From Anaerolineales bacterium (lineage in GTDB: Bacteria; Chloroflexota; Anaerolineae; Anaerolineales; UBA4823), in the NCBI GenBank assembly GCA_016932955.1, contig JAFGBV010000179.1:1-19896 (forward strand): DNA of 19,896 nucleotides, written 5' to 3'. Within the stretch, counting starts at the first letter, position 1. Every line of letters starts with the position of its first letter. Of the stretch, positions 1-7,754 are shown one piece after another. Made by a program: the position numbers and the translations under genes. A model generated the notes under the pieces. The model saw nothing but the letters and a program-made list of their open reading frames with translations. It ran no database searches and was not told the DNA's origin.

Positions 1-117
1 GCCCGCTCATATGCTCGCGGTTATGTCCCCTATGTGACGGATCGCTCCTTGGGTCGCCTGCGCATCAATCCCGGTTTTGAGCCGGACAAAAGCCCACAGG
101 AATGGGGATTGCCGTGA
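1..117 (+). CDS. C-terminal end of an unidentified protein (partial)
   Basis: An open frame runs from the first base of the window to a TGA at 115-117 and gives the last 38 residues of a protein that begins outside the window. The tail contains the segment RINPGFEPDKSPQEWGLP. It is soluble, Arg/Pro-rich and has no motif I can assign, so I give no function. Its reality is supported by its junction with the next gene: the stop forms a GTGA overlap with an in-frame GTG at 114 of the DUF2723 gene, the usual sign of translational coupling. It is probably the preceding member of the same operon. Confidence 0.5.
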   Translation, partial: ARSYARGYVPYVTDRSLGRLRINPGFEPDKSPQEWGLP

Positions 118-1721
118 TAAGTTTGGAATCACGATTGTTTCCTCTCACAAGACGGGATGCGCTCCTGGCGCTCCTGACGGGAGCCGGTAGCCTGTTCCTC
201 TACATACGTACGCTGGCGCCGGGTTTGCTCTATGGCGATAGCGGTGAGTTACAAACCCTGGTTTACAGCCTGGGCATGTCGCACCCTACCGGCTATCCGG
301 TTTATATATTACTTGGGCGGTTGTTTGCTCTATTACCATTCGGAGACCTTGCCTGGCGAGTGAATCTGTTTTCGGCAGTGCTGGGCGCTCTTACTGTCGC
401 GTGGGTTTACCTGATTGTGCGTATATTGATTGGCTGGCGGCTGGCAGCAGTGATTGCCACCCTGGCTTTGGCTATCAATCCATTGTTTTGGTATTTCTCG
501 ACGATCGCCGAACTATATGTCCCAGCCTGTGCTTTCCTGAGCGGCGTGATTCTCTCTATGCTGCTTTGGCGGCAGACTGGGAATTCAGGTTGGCTGGTGG
601 CGTCAGCATTATTAGGCAGCTTAAGCCTCGGTGTGCACTCCTCTGTTGCGCTGGCTGCTCCAGGTGTGGTGATCTACTTCGCTATTGTATCCGCTTCTCA
701 TCGAGATTGGCGGCTGATTATTGGTGGGGCAATGGCAGGCCTGGCATTGGTTCTGATCATTTTCCTTATCCTGGATGGCGCAAATCCGCAGGCGGGGTAT
801 TACCATGCTACTGTGCAGCCTTCCCTTAGTGTCTGGGACATGTCTGAGACGGATTTCGACACACCCTTTGAGCGATTGATATTTCTATATGCTGCAAAAC
901 AGTTCCGCTATGCGATGTTCCAAAGCCCTGCCTTGACGATGGCATTCCTCACGGGCGTATATTGGGATGGTTTACGCGAGGTTTTTTCTCCGCTCTCGAT
1001 TGGGATGATAGGTATTGGTGTGGTTGGTGTTTTCCTGGCACGGTGGCGCGAAGGGCTGTTATTGCTGGTGAGCTGGGGCGTTCTGATGTTTTTCATCGTA
1101 AATTACAATATCTTCGATGTAGTGGTTTTCTTTGTCCCCACATATATCTTCCTGGTTATTTGGATTGGAGCAGGCCTTGGAATGCTGATGCAAGGTCTCC
1201 ACTGGGCTGTGAAGAAACTGGATCGGGAAAGGTGGTTCCCTCAAGCCGCTGCGCTGGCGGGAATTCTCGTCCTTGGTTTGACGGCGGTGTATTGGGGAGG
1301 AATGGTCGTAGAAGCTTGGGAGGCACGCATACCTGCCTTTATGAAAGAAACTGCGTTTGAAGAGTATCCATACCCGATCGACGATCCGCAAGCTCCCCAC
1401 GAGAAAGCAAAAACCCTGGTCGATGCAGTTGAGGATAATGCAATTGTTTTCTTGGGTTGGGATCTGCTTTTCCCTTGCTACTTTGTCGCCCACCTCGAGG
1501 AGAACCGCATAAGCCTGGATTTTCATGAAACTTACCCGCAGGAAGGCGTGCAAGAAGTTAGTACAAGCATGATTGCCTATATTGAGGCTAATTTCAACGC
1601 GCGCCCAGTCTACTTCTTTGAGCGTCCGGATAGAATTGCTTTAGAGCATTTCGATGTACATGCTGTCAATCTGGATGGTGTCAGGCTATTTCAGGTGAAT
1701 GGCATTAAGCCGTTAAAGTAA
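102..1721 (+). CDS. DUF2723 polytopic membrane protein, glycosyltransferase-like
   Basis: This 539-residue integral membrane protein shows the N-terminal signature of the DUF2723 family (PF11028): a GDSGE motif near residues 45-49, then HPTGYP near 61-66, then a run of transmembrane helices to about residue 410 and a soluble C-terminal part of roughly 110 residues. The family is related to C-class glycosyltransferases such as protein O-mannosyltransferases, in which an acidic residue in the first extracytoplasmic loop acts in catalysis; the Asp/Glu of GDSGE are candidates. Donor and acceptor are unknown. Two starts compete. ATG 102 has a purine run directly against it with no spacer. GTG 114 overlaps the previous stop as GTGA and has a GGGG run about 6 bases upstream, so the real start may be 114. 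The sugar genes follow 26 bp downstream, but whether this protein belongs to that pathway cannot be told. Confidence 0.82.
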   Translation: MGIAVISLESRLFPLTRRDALLALLTGAGSLFLYIRTLAPGLLYGDSGELQTLVYSLGMSHPTGYPVYILLGRLFALLPFGDLAWRVNLFSAVLGALTVAWVYLIVRILIGWRLAAVIATLALAINPLFWYFSTIAELYVPACAFLSGVILSMLLWRQTGNSGWLVASALLGSLSLGVHSSVALAAPGVVIYFAIVSASHRDWRLIIGGAMAGLALVLIIFLILDGANPQAGYYHATVQPSLSVWDMSETDFDTPFERLIFLYAAKQFRYAMFQSPALTMAFLTGVYWDGLREVFSPLSIGMIGIGVVGVFLARWREGLLLLVSWGVLMFFIVNYNIFDVVVFFVPTYIFLVIWIGAGLGMLMQGLHWAVKKLDRERWFPQAAALAGILVLGLTAVYWGGMVVEAWEARIPAFMKETAFEEYPYPIDDPQAPHEKAKTLVDAVEDNAIVFLGWDLLFPCYFVAHLEENRISLDFHETYPQEGVQEVSTSMIAYIEANFNARPVYFFERPDRIALEHFDVHAVNLDGVRLFQVNGIKPLK

Positions 1722-1747
1722 AATAATCGAGCGAAAGGAATATCAAG

Positions 1748-3079
1748 ATGACGAAAATCACGTTTATTGGCGCTGGCAGTCTTGGCTTTACCTCAGAGCT
1801 TGTCCGAGATATATTAACATTCCCATTACTAGAGGATGCCACTCTGGCTTTGATGGATATCGATGCCGAAAGGCTGGAATTCGCTCAGAAGGCTGTCCAC
1901 AAGATCATTGAGGTGGGTGGATACCCGGCGAAGGTTATTGCAACGCTGGACCGAGTAGAAGCGCTTACAGGGGCAGATGTGGTACTGACCACGATCTTGT
2001 CGGGGTCTACAGAAGTCTGGCGGCACGATATCGAAATCCCGAAAAAGTATGGTGTGGATATCAACGTTGGCGATACCCGAGGCCCAAGCGGTATCTTTCG
2101 CTTTTTGCGCACACTTCCACCGATGATGGATATTGTGCGGGATATGGAGAAATACTGCCCTGGTGCAGTACTGCTGAATTATACGAACCCGATGGCGATG
2201 TTATGTGCAGCATTACAACGCCAGACCTTCATTCCGGTGACGGGGTTGTGTCATTCCGTGCAGGGGACGGCAATGATGCTCGCTGAGTGGATCGGTGCAC
2301 CTTACGATGAGATTGATTATGTCTGCGCAGGGATCAATCATCAGGCATGGTATCTCGAATATAAATGGAATGGCAAAGATGCGTATCCGCTGATCCATAA
2401 GGCGATCACAGAAAGACCGGAAATATATAATGAGGAGATAGTGCGCAACGAGATGTACCTGGCGCTGGGGAAATATGTCACCGAGTCCAGCGGTCATAAC
2501 TCCGAATACAACTGGTGGTTCCGAAAACGCCCAGACTTAATCGAGAAATACTGTACGGATGGCACAGGTTGGAATCCTGGCGAGTACGCATACATACTTA
2601 AGGAATATCAGCATAATGAAGCTACCTGGAAGGACCAGGTGAAGGAACGTCTGGCGCAGCCATTGACTGCAGAAGACTTGCGACGCGGTCATGAGTACGC
2701 TGCTTTCATCATCAATGCGTTGAGGGGCGGCGATATATTCAAATTTAATGGCAATGTGCCAAATGCAAGATTGATCACAAACCTGCCTGAGGGCGCTTGT
2801 GTGGAAGTGCCAGTATTTGTGGATAAGGCAGGCTTTCATCCAGTTCATGTGGGTTCGCTGCCACCCGAATGCGCCTTGCTAACACAGCTTTCTAGCGGCA
2901 TTGAGGAAATGGCGATCAACGCCGCGCTAACCGGTGACCCGACCATGGTTTACCGGGCTATCTGTCACGATCCATTAACGGCGGCAGTGCTTTCTTTGGC
3001 TGAGATCAAACAGATGACACAAGAGTTATTCACGCAGCATGCAAATTATCTACCGCACTTTAAGCATCTCGAGATCTAA
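1748..3079 (+). CDS. melA: GH4 family alpha-galactosidase (NAD- and Mn-dependent)
   Basis: The protein has 443 residues, close to the roughly 450 of E. coli MelA. An N-terminal Rossmann fold with GAGSLGF at 8-14 binds [12 protein letters not shown] at 107-115, NYTNPMA at 144-150, CHSV at 168-171 and GINHQAW at 195-201 follow. Cys168 and His198 are the expected ligands of the catalytic Mn2+. In GH4 the residues after this Cys track specificity, and CHSV is the form known from alpha-galactosidases, whereas phospho-glucosidases have CN(V/I)P. GH4 enzymes work by an oxidation/elimination mechanism inside the cell, so the substrate would be an imported alpha-galactoside oligosaccharide. A good ribosome-binding site (AAAGGAA) sits about 8 bases before the ATG. 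It is followed by GH114, aldolase and kinase genes, consistent with galactoside use. Activity on alpha-glucosides or galactosaminides is not excluded. Confidence 0.85.
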   Translation: MTKITFIGAGSLGFTSELVRDILTFPLLEDATLALMDIDAERLEFAQKAVHKIIEVGGYPAKVIATLDRVEALTGADVVLTTILSGSTEVWRHDIEIPKKYGVDINVGDTRGPSGIFRFLRTLPPMMDIVRDMEKYCPGAVLLNYTNPMAMLCAALQRQTFIPVTGLCHSVQGTAMMLAEWIGAPYDEIDYVCAGINHQAWYLEYKWNGKDAYPLIHKAITERPEIYNEEIVRNEMYLALGKYVTESSGHNSEYNWWFRKRPDLIEKYCTDGTGWNPGEYAYILKEYQHNEATWKDQVKERLAQPLTAEDLRRGHEYAAFIINALRGGDIFKFNGNVPNARLITNLPEGACVEVPVFVDKAGFHPVHVGSLPPECALLTQLSSGIEEMAINAALTGDPTMVYRAICHDPLTAAVLSLAEIKQMTQELFTQHANYLPHFKHLEI

Positions 3080-3140
3080 CCACATTCGTGAAGAAATCCA
3101 TCAAGTTCCTCTATGACCACTATCATAAACTGAGTATCCA

Positions 3141-3902
3141 ATGCACCCCCCACAAAAATTCTCGGCAAAACGTCAATCGTCGACTTCTTCTGGTTGGTGG
3201 CGGCCCTCTCCTGGCCTTATTTGGCAGTGGCATCTCACCGAGCTGCCTGTAGATACCTCTATTAATGTGGATGTATATGATATTGATATCTTTGATAATG
3301 ATGCATCGGTTGTCCAGGCAATCCACGACAAAGGCCGTAGGGTGATCGGTTATTTCTCTGCTGGTTCGTGGGAGAACTGGCGTCCAGACAGCAACCAGTT
3401 CCCGCCGGAGGTCATCGGCAGGGATTACGAAGGATGGCCTGGCGAGAAGTGGCTGGATATTCGCCAAATCGATCAACTGGCGCCAATTTTATGCGCTCGT
3501 TTTGATCTGTGCAGGCAAAAAGGTTTTGATGGTGTAGAGCCGGATAATATGGAGATTTACACGAGCAACACTGGTTTCCCGCTGGTATATGACGACCAGT
3601 TGAAATTTGCTCTTTGGCTGGCCGATGAAGCACATGCGCGCGGTCTGGCCATTGGGCAGAAAAACGCATCCGATCAAGTTGCCGCGTTAGTGGATGTGTA
3701 CGATTTTGCCATCATAGAAGACGCTTTTTACGATGGTTGGGCGGAGCAGATGTTGCCTTATATCCAGGCGGGGAAAGCAGTTTTCGCTGCAGAATACACA
3801 GATATGGGTGTGGATTTCGAATCTGCACGCGTATGGGGACATCAGCATGGTTTTTCGTTTATTCTTAAAAACCGCAATCTGAATGCATGGAGAAAGGCAT
3901 GA
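3141..3902 (+). CDS. GH114 endo-alpha-1,4-polygalactosaminidase-like protein
   Basis: The 253-residue protein covers the whole GH114 (PF03537) TIM-barrel: WQWHL at 28-32, VDVYDID at 43-49, VIGYFSAGSWENWRP at 68-82, GWPGEKWLDIR at 98-108, GFDGVEPDN at 128-136 and FAIIED at 189-194. Conserved acidic residues such as Asp47, Glu133, Asp135 and Glu193 are candidates for catalysis, but I cannot assign them with certainty. Characterised members cut alpha-1,4-linked galactosamine polymers, including fungal galactosaminogalactan. The N-terminus is unusual. Family members are mostly secreted, but here an in-frame stop at 3126-3128 limits the start to ATG 3141, and the about 20 residues before the barrel are polar with no signal peptide. 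The upstream ribosome-binding site is weak. The gene may therefore encode a cytoplasmic enzyme or may have lost its leader. Its stop overlaps the aldolase start as ATGA. Confidence 0.85.
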   Translation: MHPPQKFSAKRQSSTSSGWWRPSPGLIWQWHLTELPVDTSINVDVYDIDIFDNDASVVQAIHDKGRRVIGYFSAGSWENWRPDSNQFPPEVIGRDYEGWPGEKWLDIRQIDQLAPILCARFDLCRQKGFDGVEPDNMEIYTSNTGFPLVYDDQLKFALWLADEAHARGLAIGQKNASDQVAALVDVYDFAIIEDAFYDGWAEQMLPYIQAGKAVFAAEYTDMGVDFESARVWGHQHGFSFILKNRNLNAWRKA

Positions 3903-4861
3903 AATCACTCTCGATTGGTAAATTTCGCGGCTTACAGCAATGTACCTCGGATCGTGGTACTTTTACCTGCCTGGCATTGGATCATCGCCAGAATCTACGC
4001 AAGGCACTCAACCCGCAGAATCCATCTCTGACCACCGACGCGGAACTTTCACAATTCAAGCTCGATGTAACCTCGTTGCTGGCTCCATACGCAACCGCAG
4101 TCTTGCTTGACCCAGAAGTATCTGCTGCGCAGGCGATTGCTGCGAGGGCATTATCAGGACACACTGCCTTTGTGGTTGCGGTAGAATCCACTGGCTATGG
4201 TGGCGCGGTGACTGCCCGGCAGAGCCAGATCTTGCCTGGTTGGAGTGTGGAAAAGGCTAAGCGGATGGGGGCGGGCATGATCAAGCTTCTGGTGTATTAT
4301 CACCCCGAGTCTGCGACTGCGGCTGAGATTGAAGATTTCACACGCCAGGTGGGGGAAGAATGTATCCGGTATGATTTGGGGTTGATGCTGGAGCCACTCT
4401 CTTATTCCCTGCAGGCTGGGGCAAGCCTGTCCTCTGAAGAGAAGCGCTCTGTGGTGGTTGAAACTGCCCGTCGGTTGACCCGAATCCCTGGGATTGATAT
4501 CCTCAAGGCAGAGTTCCCCCAGGCGATTGATGATCTGGATCCGGCTAACTGGGAGGCGGCCTGCGCGGAGTTGACTGCTGCCTCAGCGGTACCCTGGATC
4601 TTGCTCTCTGCTGCCGTTTCGTTCGATATCTACCAACAACAGATCATCACTGCCTGCCGGGCTGGGGCTTCTGGCATTGCCGTTGGGCGAGCTGTCTGGC
4701 AGGAAGCAGTGACGCTACGCGGTGAAGAGCGTCTGAATTTTCTGCGAACCATCGGTCGTGAGCGCCTGACCAGGTTAAATGCTTTATGCACAGCCCTGGC
4801 CAGATCGATCCGAGAGTTCTATGGCGCTGAAGCCCCCTTTGATTGGTATCGAAATTATTAA
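3899..4861 (+). CDS. lacD: LacD-type class I aldolase (tagatose 1,6-bisphosphate aldolase family)
   Basis: About 320 residues, matching the roughly 326 of LacD. The family cleaves tagatose 1,6-bisphosphate to dihydroxyacetone phosphate and glyceraldehyde 3-phosphate through a lysine Schiff base. Visible landmarks are [11 protein letters not shown] near the N-terminus, [16 protein letters not shown] around residue 125, LEPLSY around 165 and DILKAEFPQ around 200, whose Lys (about 203) is the expected Schiff-base lysine. I chose ATG 3899 over an in-frame ATG 12 bases earlier because 3899 makes a 4-base ATGA overlap with the GH114 stop and has GGAG at a proper distance. A kinase of the PfkB family follows at once, as expected for phosphorylating tagatose 6-phosphate before cleavage. 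Other members of this fold act on sulfofructose phosphate or other ketose phosphates, so the substrate is inferred from family and context. Confidence 0.82.
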   Translation: MKSLSIGKFRGLQQCTSDRGTFTCLALDHRQNLRKALNPQNPSLTTDAELSQFKLDVTSLLAPYATAVLLDPEVSAAQAIAARALSGHTAFVVAVESTGYGGAVTARQSQILPGWSVEKAKRMGAGMIKLLVYYHPESATAAEIEDFTRQVGEECIRYDLGLMLEPLSYSLQAGASLSSEEKRSVVVETARRLTRIPGIDILKAEFPQAIDDLDPANWEAACAELTAASAVPWILLSAAVSFDIYQQQIITACRAGASGIAVGRAVWQEAVTLRGEERLNFLRTIGRERLTRLNALCTALARSIREFYGAEAPFDWYRNY

Positions 4862-4865
4862 ATTC

Positions 4866-5786
4866 ATGAAAAAGTCGATTGATATCCTGGTTGCCGGTGA
4901 GATCAACCCTGACCTGATCCTTTCAGGTGTTGTGGAGCCAGCCTTCGGGCAGGTAGAAAAGCTTGTCGACGAAGCAGTGTTGACCATAGGCTCATCTTCG
5001 GTCATCTTTGCCTGTGGAGCAGCTCGCCTGGGATTGCGCGTCGCTTTCACTGGTCTCTGCGGTGATGACATCTTTGGGCGTTTCATGCTAGAGGCTATGC
5101 AAACTTCTGGGGTGGATATATCGGGAGTGATGGTAGACAAGGAGGGGAAAACCGGCCTAAGCGTAATATTTAGTCAGGGCGCAGACCGGGCGATCCTCAC
5201 TTATCTTGGATTGATTCCCGCATTGAAAGCCGAGGAGATCTCAGACCACCTTATCTGCCGGGCGCGGCACTTGCATGTGGCCTCATATTTCTTACAAACG
5301 AGCCTGCAGCAGGGGCTTCTGTCCTTGTTTCGACGGGCACACAAGCTGGGGCTGACGACTTCTCTGGATACCAATTATGATCCATCCGAAAAGTGGGCTG
5401 GTTTCGATGAGTTACTTACCGAAACTGATATCTTCCTTCCAAATAGAACTGAAGCGCTTGCGATCACAGGCGTGGAGGATGTTGAGCTTGCAGCCAAGCA
5501 ACTTGCCGAGAAATGTGGCTCTGTAGCGGTTAAGATGGGCGGGCAGGGCGGATTGGCGTGCAAGGGGGGTATGATCTGCTATGCTCCAACCTTGTCCGTT
5601 CAGGTTGTTGATACTGTGGGGGCGGGGGATAGTTTTGATGCGGGTTTTTTGTATGGCTGCTTGCATGATTGGCTACTAGAAAAATCTCTGCGCCTGGCGT
5701 GTGTCTGTGGAGCATTGTCTACGACCAGGGCGGGTGGAACGCAGGGCCAGCCTACTCTTGCTGAGGCGATGAACTATGTACCTTGA
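4866..5786 (+). CDS. PfkB-family carbohydrate kinase (candidate tagatose-6-phosphate or ketose kinase)
   Basis: A 306-residue ribokinase-fold kinase. The N-terminal part has VAGEINPDL at 9-17, CGAARLGL at 50-57 and GLCGDDIFG at 63-71. LPNRTEA lies at 191-197. The C-terminal PfkB signature [13 protein letters not shown] is at 249-261, with Asp255 as catalytic base and the GAGD anion hole. Such enzymes phosphorylate a sugar or sugar phosphate with ATP; between an aldolase of the LacD family and a GatZ-like protein, tagatose 6-phosphate or free tagatose is the natural guess, but fructose or another ketose would also fit. The frame is open further upstream, but that would overlap the aldolase by about 80 bases; ATG 4866, four bases after the aldolase stop, gives the usual N-terminus. 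Its end overlaps the next gene by 11 bases. Confidence 0.85.
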   Translation: MKKSIDILVAGEINPDLILSGVVEPAFGQVEKLVDEAVLTIGSSSVIFACGAARLGLRVAFTGLCGDDIFGRFMLEAMQTSGVDISGVMVDKEGKTGLSVIFSQGADRAILTYLGLIPALKAEEISDHLICRARHLHVASYFLQTSLQQGLLSLFRRAHKLGLTTSLDTNYDPSEKWAGFDELLTETDIFLPNRTEALAITGVEDVELAAKQLAEKCGSVAVKMGGQGGLACKGGMICYAPTLSVQVVDTVGAGDSFDAGFLYGCLHDWLLEKSLRLACVCGALSTTRAGGTQGQPTLAEAMNYVP

Positions 5787-7071
5787 CCAAATCGTTCAGG
5801 CTCAGAAGCAAGGGAAAGCAAGGGGAATCGCTTCGATCTGCTCTGCGCATCCATGGGTTTTGAAAACGGCTCTTCGGAAGAATAATCCCCAACGATCACA
5901 ATGGGAAAGCACAACCAATCAGCCAGGTGTTCTGATTGAAGCAACTTGCAACCAGGTCAACCAGTATGGCGGCTATACCGGGATGACGCCAGCAAGATTT
6001 GTTCGTTTTGTGGGGGAAATTGCTGAGCAAGAAGGGTTCCCAATAGAGAATGTCATATTGGGCGGCGATCATCTGGGTCCTCATCCCTGGCAATCGGAAA
6101 CTGCTGATTCCGCGATGGAAAAGTCTATCGTGTTGGTCCGCGACTATGTTCACGCAGGTTTTGCAAAGATCCACCTTGACTGCAGCATGAGGCTTGCAGA
6201 TGACCCAGCAGGCGCACTGGCTTTGGATGTTGCAGCGCACCGAACAGCGCAACTGGCGAAGGTCGCTGAGGAATCGAACCGGGACGAGATGACGTTATGC
6301 CGTTATGTGATTGGTACAGAAGTTCCAGTTGCCGGTGGGGCTCGGGAGCATCTGGGTGGCTCTCAGGTGACAAAGCCGGAGGATGTGCTGGAGACGATCC
6401 GGATGATGCAGGAGACATTTGCGAAAGCAGGTCTTGAATCCGCGTGGGAGAGAGTAGTGGCTGTAGTTGTGCAGCCCGGGGTCGAGTTTGGGGATGATTT
6501 CATTCAAGAATATCAACCAGCCAAAGCCCGCCACCTTTCTCAATTTATCGAGAGTCAATCGATGGTATATGAGGCCCACTCCACAGATTATCAGGCTGAG
6601 GAAGCTCTGAGAAACCTTGTGCGTGACCATTTTGCGGTCTTGAAGGTAGGCCCACGGTTGACATTTGCCTTTCGCGAAGCCGTTTTTGCGCTGGCAATGA
6701 TGGAAAAGGAGTTGTTTCGTGAAGGAGAGTGCTCAAACCTGATCCCGATCGTGGATTATGTGATGCTACAATATCCTGAACATTGGAAAGGTTATTACCA
6801 CGGCTCCAGAGAAGAACAAGCCCTCAAGCGCAAGTATAGTTTCAGCGACCGTATCCGGTATTATTGGAATGAGCCTCCTATCCAAATAGCGTTCAACAAA
6901 CTTCTGCGGAATTTGGATAAGACCCGATTACCGCTTTCGTTGCTTAGCCAGTTCGCCCCAAGAGTGTACGAGCTGGTATGTGGTGGTGAAAAACCGATTT
7001 CTGCTCGTGATCTGATCCTGTATTATATCCGGCAAGTATTAGCAGAATATCACAGGGCTTGTGGGGGATGA
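5776..7071 (+). CDS. GatZ/KbaZ-like protein (tagatose-bisphosphate aldolase subunit or tagatose-6-phosphate 4-epimerase)
   Basis: 431 residues, the usual length of the GatZ/KbaZ family (PF08013). Hallmarks are IASICSAHPWVL at 18-29, LIEATCNQVNQYGGYTGMTP at 53-72, LGGDHLGPHPW at 95-105 and KIHLDCSM at 131-138, followed by YEAHSTDYQ and VLKVGPRLTFAFREA in the second half. These Asp/His/Cys/Glu clusters suggest a metal-binding TIM barrel. In enterobacteria GatZ/KbaZ was described as the accessory subunit of the class II aldolase GatY/KbaY. No GatY-like gene is present here and the locus already has a class I aldolase. As I recall, stand-alone family members have been reported as tagatose 6-phosphate/fructose 6-phosphate 4-epimerases, which fits this context. 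The gene is the last of the + strand operon; a strong hairpin follows 25 bp later. A GAGG sequence lies about 9 bases before the ATG, inside the kinase gene. Confidence 0.85.
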   Translation: MYLDQIVQAQKQGKARGIASICSAHPWVLKTALRKNNPQRSQWESTTNQPGVLIEATCNQVNQYGGYTGMTPARFVRFVGEIAEQEGFPIENVILGGDHLGPHPWQSETADSAMEKSIVLVRDYVHAGFAKIHLDCSMRLADDPAGALALDVAAHRTAQLAKVAEESNRDEMTLCRYVIGTEVPVAGGAREHLGGSQVTKPEDVLETIRMMQETFAKAGLESAWERVVAVVVQPGVEFGDDFIQEYQPAKARHLSQFIESQSMVYEAHSTDYQAEEALRNLVRDHFAVLKVGPRLTFAFREAVFALAMMEKELFREGECSNLIPIVDYVMLQYPEHWKGYYHGSREEQALKRKYSFSDRIRYYWNEPPIQIAFNKLLRNLDKTRLPLSLLSQFAPRVYELVCGGEKPISARDLILYYIRQVLAEYHRACGG

Positions 7072-7087
7072 ATTCATGCATTAGCGG

Positions 7088-7131
7088 GCAAAATAAACCC
7101 ACCCCAAACCTTTGCAAGGTTGGGGTGGGTT
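7088..7131. terminator. Strong hairpin terminator between the sugar operon and tRNA-Asn
   Basis: Bases 7096-7112 and 7116-7131 form a 16-bp stem with one bulged A (about 7106) and a 3-base loop. Read on the minus strand the stem is followed by a T-rich tail (TTTATTTTG at the 7097-7089 side), so it is a good intrinsic terminator for tRNA-Asn, whose 3' end lies six bases away. On the plus strand the tail is poor in T, but the stem probably also limits read-through from the GatZ-like gene. Confidence 0.8.
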
Positions 7132-7136
7132 CTCAC

Positions 7137-7212
7137 TGGCTCCTCAGCCAGGACTCGAACCTGGAACCTAGCGGTTAACAGCCGCCCGCTCTGCCAATTG
7201 AGCTACTGAGGA
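7137..7212 (-). tRNA. tRNA-Asn (GUU anticodon)
   Basis: Read on the minus strand, a complete 76-base cloverleaf folds: 7-bp acceptor stem TCCTCAG/CTGAGGA, D stem GCTC/GAGC, anticodon stem GGCGG/CCGCT with loop CTGTTAA (anticodon GTT), T stem CCAGG/CCTGG with loop TTCGAGT, discriminator G and an encoded CCA at 7139-7137. It has its own consensus promoter directly upstream and a hairpin terminator directly downstream, so it is a monocistronic tRNA unit. Confidence 0.97.
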
Positions 7213-7226
7213 ATGGAGCGACGTGC

Positions 7227-7256
7227 ATTATAAGCGTAAAATGGCGGGAGTGTCAA
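7227..7256 (-). promoter_or_regulatory. Sigma70-type promoter of tRNA-Asn
   Basis: On the minus strand TTGACA (7256-7251) and TATAAT (7232-7227), both perfect consensus boxes, are separated by 18 bp. The predicted transcription start is near 7220, a few bases before the tRNA 5' end at 7212. This is the strongest promoter match in the window, as expected for a stable RNA gene. Confidence 0.85.
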
Positions 7257-7292
7257 GGAAAAATTGGGCAGGGCGGCGACCCCTACCGATCT

Positions 7293-7607
7293 TCACTCCT
7301 GAGAAACCTGACTATTCTCAGATTTACCTGATTTACTTGCCGAGCTCTCGCTGGTGCTTGAAGAGGCGGTCTCTGTTTTCTTTTCGGTATCGGTGGATTT
7401 GTTTGTGAGCCGCCCAGCACCAGAAGGCGAACGATGATCGGTTGCGTAAAAGCCTGAACCCTTGAAGACAATCCCAACAGGTGTGTAAACCTTACGCAGA
7501 GTTTTCTTCTTGCATTCTGGGCAGCGCGTGAGAACTGGGTCATTGAAGCTCTGCTGAACCTCAAAACGTACTCCACAGTTCTCGCATTGATAGGTATAAA
7601 TCGGCAT
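7293..7607 (-). CDS. FmdB-family zinc-ribbon protein
   Basis: A 104-residue protein with the FmdB/CxxC_CxxC zinc ribbon (PF09723): it starts MPIYTYQCENCG, with Cys8/Cys11 and Cys29/Cys32 forming the metal site, then the family's KVYTPVGIVFKGSGFYATD segment. From about residue 60 on, the protein is a low-complexity Ser/Thr/Lys/Glu tail, probably disordered, as is common in this family. Function is unknown; the name comes from a putative regulator of formamidase genes. The start is secured by GAGGAA about 6 bases upstream. It has its own promoter (7647-7675) and so is not simply the tail of the TPR gene's transcript. Confidence 0.9.
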   Translation of the reverse strand: MPIYTYQCENCGVRFEVQQSFNDPVLTRCPECKKKTLRKVYTPVGIVFKGSGFYATDHRSPSGAGRLTNKSTDTEKKTETASSSTSESSASKSGKSENSQVSQE

Positions 7608-7646
7608 ACATGTTCCTCAAACCAGTCCTGTAACTGGCAAAAGATG

Positions 7647-7675
7647 ATTATAGCGCGCCCTTTTCTGATTGGCAA
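7647..7675 (-). promoter_or_regulatory. Promoter of the FmdB-family gene
   Basis: On the minus strand TTGCCA (7675-7670; 5 of 6 consensus) and TATAAT (7652-7647; perfect) are separated by 17 bp. The start would be near 7640, giving a leader of about 33 bases that contains a small inverted repeat (CCAGT/ACTGG, 7637-7622) before the ribosome-binding site. Confidence 0.75.
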
Positions 7676-7754
7676 GACCCCCACTGGTGTGTTCTAATAA
7701 ATCTCTAACACAATCTTTGCGTCTAATCTATTAGTGCGTAGTATGAGTGAGCTC

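Noticed and set aside
1059..1553. Minus-strand 164-residue frame inside the DUF2723 gene
   Set aside because: The plus-strand frame has family motifs and membrane helices; the antisense frame has neither and no ribosome-binding site.
7729..7741. Small palindrome CTAAT/ATTAG downstream of the TPR gene as a terminator
   Set aside because: The stem is only five weak pairs with a two-base loop and no T-tract, so it is not a credible terminator.
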